From Acinetobacter colistiniresistens (GTDB lineage Bacteria; Pseudomonadota; Gammaproteobacteria; Pseudomonadales; Moraxellaceae), in the NCBI RefSeq assembly GCF_000413935.1, contig NZ_KE340383.1:62001-126000 (forward strand): a DNA stretch of 64,000 nucleotides. Direction: 5' to 3'. Below, one piece after another: positions 47,496-56,670 of this stretch. Under the pieces are notes generated by a model, which did no database searches, was not told the origin of the DNA, and saw only the letters and a list, made by a program, of their open reading frames with translations. The number at the start of each line of letters is the position of its first letter. The stretch's first letter is position 1. The position numbers were made by a program, and so were the translations under genes.

Positions 47496-47834
47496 TTACA
47501 ACAACTTTGTGCCCAGAGGAACATCAAACTCTGGGACACAAAGTGCAACATTCCCTTCAGCATTATGAAAACCTGTGACCAAACATTCTGACTGAATCGG
47601 CCCAATTTGTTTTTTCGGAAAATTTACGACGGCGACCACCAGCTTTCCAATTAAATCATCAGGCTGATACAGCTTGGTAATCTGCGCACTGGATTTTCGA
47701 ACCCCTAAGTCCTCACCAAAATCTACTTGCAGAATATAAGCGGGTTTTCGGGCTTGTTTAAAGACCTCTGCTTGAATAATCCGTCCAACCCGTAATTCAA
47801 CCTTGCTAAAATCATTCCACTCAATCTGTTGCAT
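47496..47834 (-). CDS. csaA: tRNA-binding protein CsaA-like
   Basis: A 112-residue OB-fold protein homologous to CsaA and the C-terminal domain of methionyl-tRNA synthetase. The conserved stretch runs from KVELRVGRIIQAEVF through AYILQVDFGEDLGVRKSSAQIT to VVAVVNFPKKQIGPIQSE. It binds tRNA-like structures; a chaperone role has also been proposed. Its stop lies 1 bp from the convergent lnt stop. Confidence 0.87.
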   Translation of the reverse strand: MQQIEWNDFSKVELRVGRIIQAEVFKQARKPAYILQVDFGEDLGVRKSSAQITKLYQPDDLIGKLVVAVVNFPKKQIGPIQSECLVTGFHNAEGNVALCVPEFDVPLGTKLL

Positions 47835-48071
47835 CTATTTATTCTCTTTTGGTTAAGCTCCGTTTGCAGCATAGGTGATCTACTATCTTTAATAAACAGG
47901 CTGAGTTTTTATTTCCAGTGAGATGGTGATTCATATAAACAATCATGCGGATGAGCAAGCTCATTTCTGATTCAAAAGTGTGCCGAGTTCATTACAATCG
48001 ATTCAAGCGAGTCAAATAAAAGTCATAAAAAAACGTAGCGCTTGGGTCTACGTTTTTTGAATATCTTCGGC
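47835..48071. other. Intergenic gap with a terminator
   Basis: No gene is visible. The end nearest the next gene holds the hairpin listed at 48027. Confidence 0.6.
48027..48058 (-). terminator. Rho-independent terminator
   Basis: The stem AAAAAACGTAG/CTACGTTTTTT with a 9-base loop sits just after the stop of the small membrane protein gene on the minus strand. Symmetric A/T tails allow use in both directions. Confidence 0.8.
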
Positions 48072-48416
48072 TTAGAAATTTATCGACAATTGCACTGATA
48101 TATAGGCCACGAGGCTCGATAAAAACAGCATCGGAATATATCGGTAGGCTTTAAATAAAAGCTGTTCATAGTTAGAAATCAGCTTATGATTCATCCAGAC
48201 ACTGGTTTTCAAAGCGCTTAAAAAACACAATACAAACCATGCACTCAACAAACTCAAAGCAAAAAAGCCAATCATGATTTGACTGCTGCCTTCCGACGCT
48301 TGCCACATGCTTAAAGCAGCTTCACTAAAAGGCAATAGGCTTAAGATGAGCAATACAGATTTAAGCATTGCCCAATGAAACTGATTCAGCTCATCTAACA
48401 CAAAAAATGCTTTCAT
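48072..48416 (-). CDS. Small membrane protein of unknown function
   Basis: A 114-residue protein with three hydrophobic segments (residues ~16-36, 50-70 and 90-110). No family is recognised. It stands alone between csaA and gspG on the minus strand, ends at its own terminator, and has no close partner. Length and hydrophobic pattern support a real inner-membrane protein, but the function is not known. Confidence 0.6.
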   Translation of the reverse strand: MKAFFVLDELNQFHWAMLKSVLLILSLLPFSEAALSMWQASEGSSQIMIGFFALSLLSAWFVLCFLSALKTSVWMNHKLISNYEQLLFKAYRYIPMLFLSSLVAYISVQLSINF

Positions 48417-48619
48417 CTGATCTCCACAACTGATTCCAATGGTCTGAATTTATTATGCAAAGCTTTGACCAGAAGAAAAAGTCTATTTTTCTGCATAATT
48501 TATTTTTCTTGTAACCATTAAATATGGGAATAATTCTTATTATAACTCTCAAATCTTTAATATTTTATTTAATCTTTATTTTACAATAAGTTGATTTAAT
48601 ATTTATAATTAAGAAATAT

Positions 48620-48663
48620 TATCATTTCACTCTCGAGTTATTTAAATCAAAAGTGAAATGATA
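48620..48663 (-). terminator. Inverted repeat after gspG
   Basis: The 12-bp perfect pair TATCATTTCACT/AGTGAAATGATA with a 20-base loop lies 14 bp after the gspG stop. No clear T-run follows, so it may stabilise the mRNA 3' end rather than terminate. The rest of 48417-48619 is AT-rich with no gene. Confidence 0.5.
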
Positions 48664-48677
48664 TTTTCATTTAAACA

Positions 48678-49220
48678 TTATGGTTGATAGTAAATATCGG
48701 CATCGTTACCTTCACCGCCTTCTTTACCATCTGCACCAAACGAATATAAATCAAATGCGCGACCCTCACGACCCGGAATGACATACTGTAAATCGTTGTC
48801 CCAACTGTCCTTTGGATAACCCCCTTTAACATAACCACCCGGTAACCAATTTTTCGCAGAAGCAGGCTGATGTACCAATGCATCCAACCCACCATCCTGC
48901 ATTGATGGGTAACGACCATTGTCTAGCTTATACTGATCCAAAGCACCCGCAACACCTTTTAAGGTGATACTGGTGGTATCGACTTTGGCTTTTTCACCAC
49001 GGCCCATCACATTCGGAACAATCAGTGCAGCTAAAACACCTAAAATTACAATAACAACCATCACCTCAATAAGGGTAAATCCTGAGGCACGATTCATTCG
49101 AGCAACGCTCGAACGTGCCGTAAGAGAAGAAGCTAGGCTTTGAGTGCAAGTATTCAAGCTATGTCCAACATTTTGTTTATCCATTGAATTATTCATATTC
49201 ATCTCTTTCATGTCACTCAT
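48678..49220 (-). CDS. gspG: Type II secretion major pseudopilin GspG
   Basis: Major pseudopilin of the type II secretion pseudopilus. The cleavage and hydrophobic segment is RASG/FTLIEVMVVIVILGVLAALI, with the conserved Glu at +5. The C-terminus has the GADGKEGGEGNDADIYYQP block that binds calcium. The start is unclear. A frame from the ATG overlapping the gspF stop by 1 bp gives a 46-residue leader, while the ATG at 49097 would give a standard 6-residue leader (MNRASG). A palindrome overlaps the latter. The pair gspF-gspG is apart from other gsp genes, as in Acinetobacter. Confidence 0.9.
   Translation of the reverse strand: MSDMKEMNMNNSMDKQNVGHSLNTCTQSLASSLTARSSVARMNRASGFTLIEVMVVIVILGVLAALIVPNVMGRGEKAKVDTTSITLKGVAGALDQYKLDNGRYPSMQDGGLDALVHQPASAKNWLPGGYVKGGYPKDSWDNDLQYVIPGREGRAFDLYSFGADGKEGGEGNDADIYYQP
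49086..49119 (-). repeat. Compound palindrome at the gspG leader
   Basis: The inner arms TTCGAGC/GCTCGAA (49097-49103 with 49107-49113) are enclosed by GGCACG/CGTGCC (49086-49091, 49114-49119), with a 5-base bulge on one side. It overlaps the short-leader ATG and would code for part of a long leader. Confidence 0.7.
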
Positions 49221-50425
49221 CAAATCATATTGTTCATATTAATAATTGGCAACATTACCGCAATCACAATCACCAATACAATTGCTGCCATAAAAATCAG
49301 CATCAAGGGTTCAAGTAAAGCCAGCAAAGTTGAAATAAAGGTGGTCACTTCACGGTCCTGCATGGTGGATGCGCGATCGAGCATACGATCCAGCTCACCT
49401 GATGCTTCACCGCTTCGAATCATTTGTACCATCATTGGGGGGAAATAACCGCAACGCTCCAATTGTGTTGCCAAATTACCACCTTCTGTTACACGCTCCA
49501 TTGCCACTTCAATGGCATCACGAATCACCCAGTTATTACTGACTTCCGCCCCAATACGCAGGGCTTCAACCAGAGGCACACCAGAACGGGTCAGAATCGA
49601 TAAAGTACTGGCAAAACGTGCCGCATTTATACCACGCGAAAGTTTACCAAATAATGGCAATCTGAGCGTTAATCGGTCAAATGCATAATGCCCTGCAGTC
49701 GTTCGGAGGAAACGGGTAAATAAAATGACGGCAACAACGGCAAGAATGAGCATGCCAATCCAGGTATGCCGAATAAAGGCACTGGCTTTCATCAACGCAA
49801 CCGTAATCCAGGGCAATGCTTCTTTGCTTTGCTCAAAGGTTTTGACGATTTCTGGTACCACATAAGTCATCAAACCCATCACAATTCCGAAAGACATCAG
49901 CATCAGGACAATCGGATAGATCATCGCGCCTTGAACTTTCTTCTGCATGGCAAACCTGTTTTCAGTGTAGTCAGATAACTGATCCAGAATCAGATCCAGA
50001 TGACCTGAGCGCTCCCCTGCAGCGACTGTTGCAATATACAACTCAGGAAAGCGACCTGATTGCTGCATACTTTTTGCCAGTGAATGCCCTTCCAAAACCT
50101 TGGAGCGCACGGCAATCAACAGGTTTTGAACATGTGATTTTTCACTTTGTTTACTGACTGCACGCAGTGCTTCCTCGAGTGGAATCCCTGCCGCCACCAA
50201 TACGGAAAGTTGACGAGTCATCAAGGCCAGATCATAGGCACTAAAGCTTTTTTTAAACCATGAACGCTGTTGTTGTTTGTCTTTTTGCTCAACCGCATCG
50301 ACCGCAATCGGTGTCCATGCTTTGTCGCGTAACTGTTGGCGAATTTGGCGTGCGGAATCCCCTTCCAGCACACCTTTATGTTGCTTTCCAGAAGCATCAA
50401 TAGCTGTAAATTGATAAGCAGGCAT
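49220..50425 (-). CDS. gspF: Type II secretion inner-membrane platform protein GspF
   Basis: A 401-residue polytopic inner-membrane protein that couples the GspE ATPase to pseudopilus assembly. The N-terminus YQFTAIDASGKQHKGVLEG and two T2SSF cytoplasmic domains (residues ~70-190 and 270-390) with LSVLVAAGIPLEEALRAV and LSILTRSGVPLVEALRI are diagnostic. Three hydrophobic segments lie near residues 170, 220 and 375. It is divergent from priA and followed directly by gspG. Confidence 0.95.
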   Translation of the reverse strand: MPAYQFTAIDASGKQHKGVLEGDSARQIRQQLRDKAWTPIAVDAVEQKDKQQQRSWFKKSFSAYDLALMTRQLSVLVAAGIPLEEALRAVSKQSEKSHVQNLLIAVRSKVLEGHSLAKSMQQSGRFPELYIATVAAGERSGHLDLILDQLSDYTENRFAMQKKVQGAMIYPIVLMLMSFGIVMGLMTYVVPEIVKTFEQSKEALPWITVALMKASAFIRHTWIGMLILAVVAVILFTRFLRTTAGHYAFDRLTLRLPLFGKLSRGINAARFASTLSILTRSGVPLVEALRIGAEVSNNWVIRDAIEVAMERVTEGGNLATQLERCGYFPPMMVQMIRSGEASGELDRMLDRASTMQDREVTTFISTLLALLEPLMLIFMAAIVLVIVIAVMLPIINMNNMI

Positions 50426-50622
50426 GGTTCTGTTCTAATTGTCCCAAAATAGTAGTCGTTAAGTTGCATCCGTGTATGGGATGAGGAACCTTGTTCCACA
50501 AGAAATTCATCGACATATTGCACAGCACTTTAGCATAATTCTATGAGATGCAGTCATGCCTTATTTAAGTTGTTTGAAGCGACCATACAACTCAAAGGCT
50601 ACAAATATCAACCAACACTTTA

Positions 50623-52863
50623 ATGAATGAAGCCTCTATGCCGATCCAGAATTCTAACGCAATCCTTTACCGTATCCGAGTTGCCATACCTGTCTACCTG
50701 TATGACACCTTTGACTATACGGTCAGTGCTGAGCAATATGCTCAAGCACAGGTGGGAGCACGCGTTGCCATTTCTTTTGGACGGCAAAACCTCGTGGGAA
50801 TTATTACCGAAAAGGTTGATCCAAACGAAGCGTTTACAGGGCAGTTCAAACTTAAAGCCATTACCGAACTTCTCGATGAAGAAGCCATTTTAGACCAGCA
50901 AGTTTTAACTTTGTTGACATGGTCAGCCCAATATTATCAATTTCCAATTGGGGAGGTGATGCAAAGTGCCTTACCGACCTTATTGAGACAAGGGCGTGCC
51001 TTAGATATTCTGTTTCATTTATGGAAGATTATTCCCCATGATGACCCCAATGCCTTATTAAAGCGTTCTCAAAAACAATATGATGCTTATCAGGTTTTGA
51101 AATTACATCCACATGGCACCACTGAAAATGTACTCAATCTCAGTGGTGTCGAAAGCGCGACCCTAAAAGCCTTAGAAAAAAAGGGGCTGGTTGAATGTTG
51201 TCTGGAACCGCATGATTTCACGCCGACACCTGTGCAACTGGCACAAGTGCCTCTGACTGCGAACGAAGATCAGAAGAAAGCGATTCAACAGATCCTCAAA
51301 GCACAGCATCATTATCAGGCCTTCTTACTTGATGGCTTGACGGGTAGCGGTAAAACCGAAGTTTATCTGCAAGTCATGTACGAGGTACTCAAACAAGGTA
51401 AACAGGTTCTGGTTCTGGTACCTGAAATTGGCCTCACCCCGCAAACGGTCGCTCGTTTTAAATCACGTTTTCATTGTGATGTGGCCTTATTGCACTCAGG
51501 CTTAAATGATTCGAAACGCTTACAGGCTTGGCAACATGCGCAAACGGGCAAAGCCTCTATTATCATTGGCACACGTTCTGCGATTTATACCCCATTGCCA
51601 AATTTGGGTCTGATTATTTTAGATGAAGAGCACGATCTATCTTATAAGCAGCAAGAAGGTTTCCGTTACCATACCCGTGATGTGGCCTTATATCGTGGAC
51701 ATTTGCAAAACTGTCCCGTGATCCTTGGTTCTGCCACCCCCAGTATCGATAGTTATCATTTGGTGGAGTCAGGCAAGTTACAGGTACTCGAATTGAATCA
51801 GCGTGCTGGCGTTGCAGTACTGCCCAAGATATATGTCGTCGACTTAAAAATTGCCAAAAAGCAGCATGGTCTGAGCCAGACTTTAATTGAACAGATCAAG
51901 CACACTCTAGAACGTAAAGAACAGGTGCTGATCTTTTTAAATCGACGTGGTTATGCACCCATCCTGATGTGTGAAAGCTGTGGCTGGCAAGCCAATTGCC
52001 CGCATTGTGATGCGCATTTCACCTTACATTCGCAGCCCTACCATTATTTGCATTGTCATCATTGCGGTACCATCAATCGTCTCCCCGACCATTGCCCTGC
52101 ATGCCAGAAACAAAGTCTAAAAACCATTGGTGCAGGAACAGCAAAACTTGAAGAGCATTTACAAGAATTATTTCCTCACAATGACGTGATTCGGGTTGAT
52201 CGTGACAGTACCAGTCGAGTCGGCAGCTGGCAGAAGATTTATGATCGCATTCAGCAAAATAAGCCCAGCATTTTGTTGGGCACGCAAATGCTGGCCAAAG
52301 GTCACCATTTCCCACATGTGACGCTTGTTGCGATTCTGGATATAGATGCAGGTCTGCTCAGTGTCGACCCGCGTGCACCTGAACGGACTGCACAGCTGAT
52401 TGTGCAGGTGGCAGGGCGCGCTGGACGTGGCGAACATAAAGGCAGTGTCTATTTACAAAGTCTACGTCCTGATCACCCGATGTTGACCACCTTAATCGAG
52501 CATGACTACCGTACTGTGGCCAAACAAATGCTGACGGATCGTAAAATCGCCATGCTTCCCCCTTATCGTTATGCCGTTCTGGTTCGGGTCGAATCTAAAG
52601 ATCGTGACTATAGCCAACAGTTCTTGGCTGATATAGCCCAACAGTTAAGGGAAATGGCTGGCGATTTGGTTGATATCTGGGGACCAATCCCTGCCCCGAT
52701 GGAACGTAAAGCGGGACGTTATCGCGCGCATATGGTGATTTTGTCTGCTGATCGAGCAAAGCTGCACTTTTATTTACGGCAATGGTGGCAACAAGTGGTA
52801 CATTTACCTCGTCAGCACCAACTGAGACTCTCAATTGATGTTGATCCCCAAGAGTTTAGCTAA
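50623..52863 (+). CDS. priA: Primosomal helicase PriA
   Basis: A 746-residue 3'-5' DNA helicase that reloads the replisome at stalled forks. N-terminal DNA-binding domain at residues ~15-110; Walker A LLDGLTGSGKTEVYL near 240; DEEH box in LIILDEEHDLSYKQ; and a zinc-binding domain with four CxxC pairs (CESCGWQANCPHCDAHF, then CHHCGTI and CPAC) near 445-490. The late helicase motif reads VAGRAGRGEHKGSV. Start codon choice (50623 or the ATG at 50638) is open. Confidence 0.95.
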   Translation: MNEASMPIQNSNAILYRIRVAIPVYLYDTFDYTVSAEQYAQAQVGARVAISFGRQNLVGIITEKVDPNEAFTGQFKLKAITELLDEEAILDQQVLTLLTWSAQYYQFPIGEVMQSALPTLLRQGRALDILFHLWKIIPHDDPNALLKRSQKQYDAYQVLKLHPHGTTENVLNLSGVESATLKALEKKGLVECCLEPHDFTPTPVQLAQVPLTANEDQKKAIQQILKAQHHYQAFLLDGLTGSGKTEVYLQVMYEVLKQGKQVLVLVPEIGLTPQTVARFKSRFHCDVALLHSGLNDSKRLQAWQHAQTGKASIIIGTRSAIYTPLPNLGLIILDEEHDLSYKQQEGFRYHTRDVALYRGHLQNCPVILGSATPSIDSYHLVESGKLQVLELNQRAGVAVLPKIYVVDLKIAKKQHGLSQTLIEQIKHTLERKEQVLIFLNRRGYAPILMCESCGWQANCPHCDAHFTLHSQPYHYLHCHHCGTINRLPDHCPACQKQSLKTIGAGTAKLEEHLQELFPHNDVIRVDRDSTSRVGSWQKIYDRIQQNKPSILLGTQMLAKGHHFPHVTLVAILDIDAGLLSVDPRAPERTAQLIVQVAGRAGRGEHKGSVYLQSLRPDHPMLTTLIEHDYRTVAKQMLTDRKIAMLPPYRYAVLVRVESKDRDYSQQFLADIAQQLREMAGDLVDIWGPIPAPMERKAGRYRAHMVILSADRAKLHFYLRQWWQQVVHLPRQHQLRLSIDVDPQEFS

Positions 52864-52983
52864 AAATCAGGTTTGAGCTAACTCAAATAAGCATAGGTTT
52901 CTAAATATCATCTATTCAGATCATATTTTTAACCACGGCTCATTTGAGTTAGTCTAGACAGAATAGAAAAATTGAGGCATTCA

Positions 52984-54810
52984 ATGTCTTTACTGCTCCC
53001 GATTATTTTTTTACTGGCCGCGACTTTAATTTTTGCGCCCTTAGCAAAACGCTATGCCTCAACCACTGTTTTGGGTTATCTCGTTGCAGGGCTTTTGCTT
53101 GGTTCCAGTGTTTCTGGCCTGATTGATGACCCTCAACTGATCAGCCAACTTCTGCATTTCGGCATGCTGGCTGTCATGTTCTTTATCGGTTTTGCTTTTC
53201 GCCCCCTACAACTATGGGCAGAACGTCGGGCTGTGCTAAAAAACAGTGGTATACAATTTGTCATCATTAGCCTACTGATCACCAGTATCTGTTTCGTCCT
53301 GTTCAATGAGGTGCTGCTCAGTCTGATTCTGGGAGGAGCTTTAGCCCTCTCTGCGGTGTTCCTCCCGCAACAACTTTTACAGCAAAAACAACAACTCAAT
53401 AGCAACCTAGGTCAAGCAACTTTAGCCACCTTACAGTTTCAAGCTTTGCTTACTATACTGCTGATTGTCCTGTTTCCGCTATTGGAGGATACCTCTTCGA
53501 CACAACATGGTATTGCCTACTTTGCGGCAATCATTGCCACCATTTCAGGGTTATTCCTCGCCAGTCGTTATGTCGTTCGACCTTCATTCCGTTTCTTAGC
53601 CCGTAAAAACAGTATCCATCTCATTCCTGTACTCAGCTTATTGATCCTGCTTACAGTGATCTTGATCATGGATATTCTCAACATTCATCTATTGATTGCT
53701 GCATTTTTAGCAGGGCTATTACTTGCCGAAACTGAATTTAAAAGTGAAGTTGAACGCATTCTCGAACCCTTTAAAGATGCTGCCATCGGATTGTTTTTTC
53801 TGGCGATTGGCTTAGGCCTATCCTTGAATCCCTTAAGCCAAACCCCACTGCTGATCTTGGCCTCAATTTTTGGTCTGGTTTTGATTAAGGCAGTGATCAT
53901 TGGCGCAATCCGCTATTACCAACAAGGTCTTGCCAAGCCTAGCATCCTGTTAGCCATCACGTTGGCACAAAGTGGTGAATTCAGTTTTATTCTGCTCAAG
54001 TTGGCAGAAAATGAAAAATTACTCAGCACAGCGTTATTAGAATCAACCTTTCTAATTATCTTGGGTTCGATGCTGCTCACTCCGTTGCTGTATACCTTGT
54101 TTGATCGAAAAATTTTGCCAATGCTGCAACAGAATAAAGTCGCTGTATCTGATGCTGCAGCCGATGTTCCACAACATCCAATTCTTATCATTGGATTTGG
54201 CCGTTTTGGACAAGTCATCGCGCGCGCTTTACATGCGCAGGGCAAACACTTTAGTGTGATCGATAGCAACCAACCTGATGCTGATTTTATTGAACAATAC
54301 GGGCATCGTTTTATTGATGCCGATGTGACTCAAGTTGAAAACCTGCGTGCTGCGGGAATCGAATATTGCAAGTTACTGATTGTTGCGATTGATGATGTTG
54401 AAGACAGTATGAATCTGGCGCGACACCTGAGCTTGAATTATCCAGATTTAACCATTTTGCTTCGGGCCCGTGATCGGCATCATGCCCATTTACTGCATGG
54501 CTTGGGCATCTCACAAATCTGGCGTGAAACCTATGCCTCTTCGTTAAATATGGCACAGCAGGCCTTGATTGAAACAGGTCTTGCTCATGACGAAGCACAA
54601 ACCCAGATTGCGCAATTCAAACAGCAAGATGAACGACTCCTCACACAGCAACATTGGATATATGACCAACAAACGCTGGCTGAAAGTTACCCAAGCGCCA
54701 TTGCAGAACTGGAGTATTTATTTGCCAATACTCCAACTTTGCTGACAGATCGTGTGAGCAATGAGCAAAACACACAAAGTGATGCAAATTCCCCCAATGA
54801 ACAAGCTTGA
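52984..54810 (+). CDS. CPA2 cation:proton antiporter with TrkA-N domain
   Basis: A 608-residue protein. The N-terminal ~380 residues are an antiporter bundle of about 12 hydrophobic segments, and residues ~398-520 are a Rossmann TrkA-N (RCK) domain starting with ILIIGFGRFGQVIARAL. The layout is of the KefB/KefC/YbaL group, which moves potassium or other cations under nucleotide or glutathione control. The start is the ATG at 52984, which has GAGG six bases upstream; the frame itself opens earlier at a TTG. It may be co-transcribed with hslO. Confidence 0.87.
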   Translation: MSLLLPIIFLLAATLIFAPLAKRYASTTVLGYLVAGLLLGSSVSGLIDDPQLISQLLHFGMLAVMFFIGFAFRPLQLWAERRAVLKNSGIQFVIISLLITSICFVLFNEVLLSLILGGALALSAVFLPQQLLQQKQQLNSNLGQATLATLQFQALLTILLIVLFPLLEDTSSTQHGIAYFAAIIATISGLFLASRYVVRPSFRFLARKNSIHLIPVLSLLILLTVILIMDILNIHLLIAAFLAGLLLAETEFKSEVERILEPFKDAAIGLFFLAIGLGLSLNPLSQTPLLILASIFGLVLIKAVIIGAIRYYQQGLAKPSILLAITLAQSGEFSFILLKLAENEKLLSTALLESTFLIILGSMLLTPLLYTLFDRKILPMLQQNKVAVSDAAADVPQHPILIIGFGRFGQVIARALHAQGKHFSVIDSNQPDADFIEQYGHRFIDADVTQVENLRAAGIEYCKLLIVAIDDVEDSMNLARHLSLNYPDLTILLRARDRHHAHLLHGLGISQIWRETYASSLNMAQQALIETGLAHDEAQTQIAQFKQQDERLLTQQHWIYDQQTLAESYPSAIAELEYLFANTPTLLTDRVSNEQNTQSDANSPNEQA

Positions 54811-54926
54811 GTTTTCACAAACTGACACCATTATTGACTGCATACATGCACCTTTTTATAAAGCTCAAAGTGCTTTTCAAAGCAATTTATTGCTTTGTTT
54901 TCCCCTCGCGGGGACTGGAGAAAAAT

Positions 54927-55802
54927 ATGTCTGATTTACGCCAACGCTTTTTTATCGAAGACTGTCCTGTTCGCGGTGAAGTGGTGCATCTGGAAGAAGC
55001 ACTACAAACCATTTTGGCGCAACGAGAATATATGCCTGCGGTACAAAGCCTGTTGGGTGAAATGCTCAGTGCAACTGCCCTGTTGGCAAGTACACTCAAG
55101 ATTCGTGGCCGTATTAGCTTACAGATTCAAGCCAGCGGTACATTTAAATGGGCAATGGCAGAGTGTAACCATTTAGGTGAAGTGCGTGCCTTGGCAGATT
55201 ATGAGGAAGACCCTCGTTTTGTTGAGGGTGCAGATAGTCGTACCGTATTGGCGGCTTTAACAAGTCCCGTATTGTTCATTAATATTGAACCTGAGCACGG
55301 TGAACGCTATCAAGGCATCGTACCGCTTGATCAACCAACTTTAGCAGGTTGTTTGACGCAGTATTATGATTTGTCTGCACAGATCCCAACACATATTGTT
55401 TTAGCAACCAACAACAAACGTTCAGGTGGTTTATTGATTCAGTTACTTCCTCGTAATGATGAAGAAGAACAAAAGCTGGTGGATGAGGACTTATGGCCGC
55501 GTCTGACCATGCTCACTGAAACGCTTAAACCTGAAGAACTGACTGATCTTTCAGCCAATGAAATTCTGTATCGTTTATATAACGAAGAAGAAGTGCGCTT
55601 ACCTGAAATCGAGCAGTTAAAGTTTGGCTGTACGTGTTCTAAAGAACGCTGTGCGCATGCCTTGATCCAGATCGGTGTTGCTGCAGTACATGAAACTTTA
55701 GAAGTACAAAACCCAATCCAGATGGATTGTCAGTTCTGTAATACACGCTATGAATTCACCGCCGAAGAAGCTTTAGGTTTATTCGGTGAACATTTAAGTT
55801 AA
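54927..55802 (+). CDS. hslO: Redox-regulated chaperone Hsp33
   Basis: A 291-residue chaperone switched on by oxidation and heat. The zinc-thiol switch has Cys235 and Cys237 (CTCSKERC) and Cys268 and Cys271 (CQFC). The frame extends upstream to 54807, but MSDLRQRFFIEDCPVRGE is the family N-terminus and has a GGAG site. A strong GC-rich hairpin (CCCC/GGGG, 54902-54913) precedes the ribosome-binding site. Two T-rich hairpins also lie in the leader. Confidence 0.94.
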   Translation: MSDLRQRFFIEDCPVRGEVVHLEEALQTILAQREYMPAVQSLLGEMLSATALLASTLKIRGRISLQIQASGTFKWAMAECNHLGEVRALADYEEDPRFVEGADSRTVLAALTSPVLFINIEPEHGERYQGIVPLDQPTLAGCLTQYYDLSAQIPTHIVLATNNKRSGGLLIQLLPRNDEEEQKLVDEDLWPRLTMLTETLKPEELTDLSANEILYRLYNEEEVRLPEIEQLKFGCTCSKERCAHALIQIGVAAVHETLEVQNPIQMDCQFCNTRYEFTAEEALGLFGEHLS

Positions 55803-55818
55803 TTAAATAGCGAGAAAT

Positions 55819-55846
55819 AAAAAAAGACGGGCTTCCGTCTTTTTTT
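55819..55846 (+). terminator. Rho-independent terminator after hslO
   Basis: The stem AAAAGACGG/CCGTCTTTT with a short GCTT loop and long T-run. Confidence 0.9.
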
Positions 55847-55917
55847 ATTTTGTATTAAGGTCTACGGGATAAAACAAGATTCAAATCTCCCAATAACATA
55901 GACCGTCCTCTTACCTT

Positions 55918-56529
55918 ATGAACTACTTCGAATACCTGCTGTTTATTATTAGTGTTGTTGTGCTGATTGCTACTCCCGGCCCTGTGATGATTCTCGTCGC
56001 CAGCGCAGGTCTCAAAGGTGGCTATAAAAAAACATTGCAAACCATTTTTGGCACCAATTTCGCCTCCTTAATCCTGATTTTTATTTCAGTGTTAATTCTC
56101 AAAGGCTTTCTGACGATTGATGAAAACTATCTAAAAGGTATCCGGGTATTGGGGTGCCTTTATATTGCCTACCTCGGTTATAGCATCATCAAAGAAGTGC
56201 TTCAGGCACCACATCCCGCAGCGATTCAAACGGTGTCCGCACAAAATGGCGGTTTTAAAAAAGGCTTTCTGGTGGGGATTTCCAACCCCAAAGATATTAT
56301 TTTCTTTTCGGCTTTTTTCCCGCAATTTATTTCCATTTCACCAAATATCAATTTCAGTTTAAGTCTTCTGACTGTGACTTGGATTATCCTGGATTTCCTT
56401 ACTCTATCTTTGGTTTATCTGTTTTTCCGTCGCTTGTCACAAAGCAGTATTTATCCCAAGATTTTGGGGCTATGTGGTGTCCTACTGGTCTTGATTGCAG
56501 TCTATGGGCTGGTTGAAACTTTTATTTAA
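55918..56529 (+). CDS. LysE/RhtB-family exporter
   Basis: A 203-residue membrane protein with six hydrophobic segments and the family N-terminus (IATPGPVMILVASAGLKGG). The middle FKKGFLVGISNPKDIIFFSAFFPQFI is the signature of LysE/RhtB amino-acid exporters. Substrate unknown; the family exports basic amino acids or homoserine/threonine. Single gene between hslO and cbpA. Confidence 0.9.
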   Translation: MNYFEYLLFIISVVVLIATPGPVMILVASAGLKGGYKKTLQTIFGTNFASLILIFISVLILKGFLTIDENYLKGIRVLGCLYIAYLGYSIIKEVLQAPHPAAIQTVSAQNGGFKKGFLVGISNPKDIIFFSAFFPQFISISPNINFSLSLLTVTWIILDFLTLSLVYLFFRRLSQSSIYPKILGLCGVLLVLIAVYGLVETFI

Positions 56530-56670
56530 CACCGCCATAAAATAACCTCCAAGTTACAACCCAGCAGCTACGTTCAGCCAAGCAGAACAAGTCTTATACA
56601 ATCGAATCCATTGAAATCTCTTGGATTCGTTTCATAATGAAACAAACATCTCATTATTATATTTAAGATC

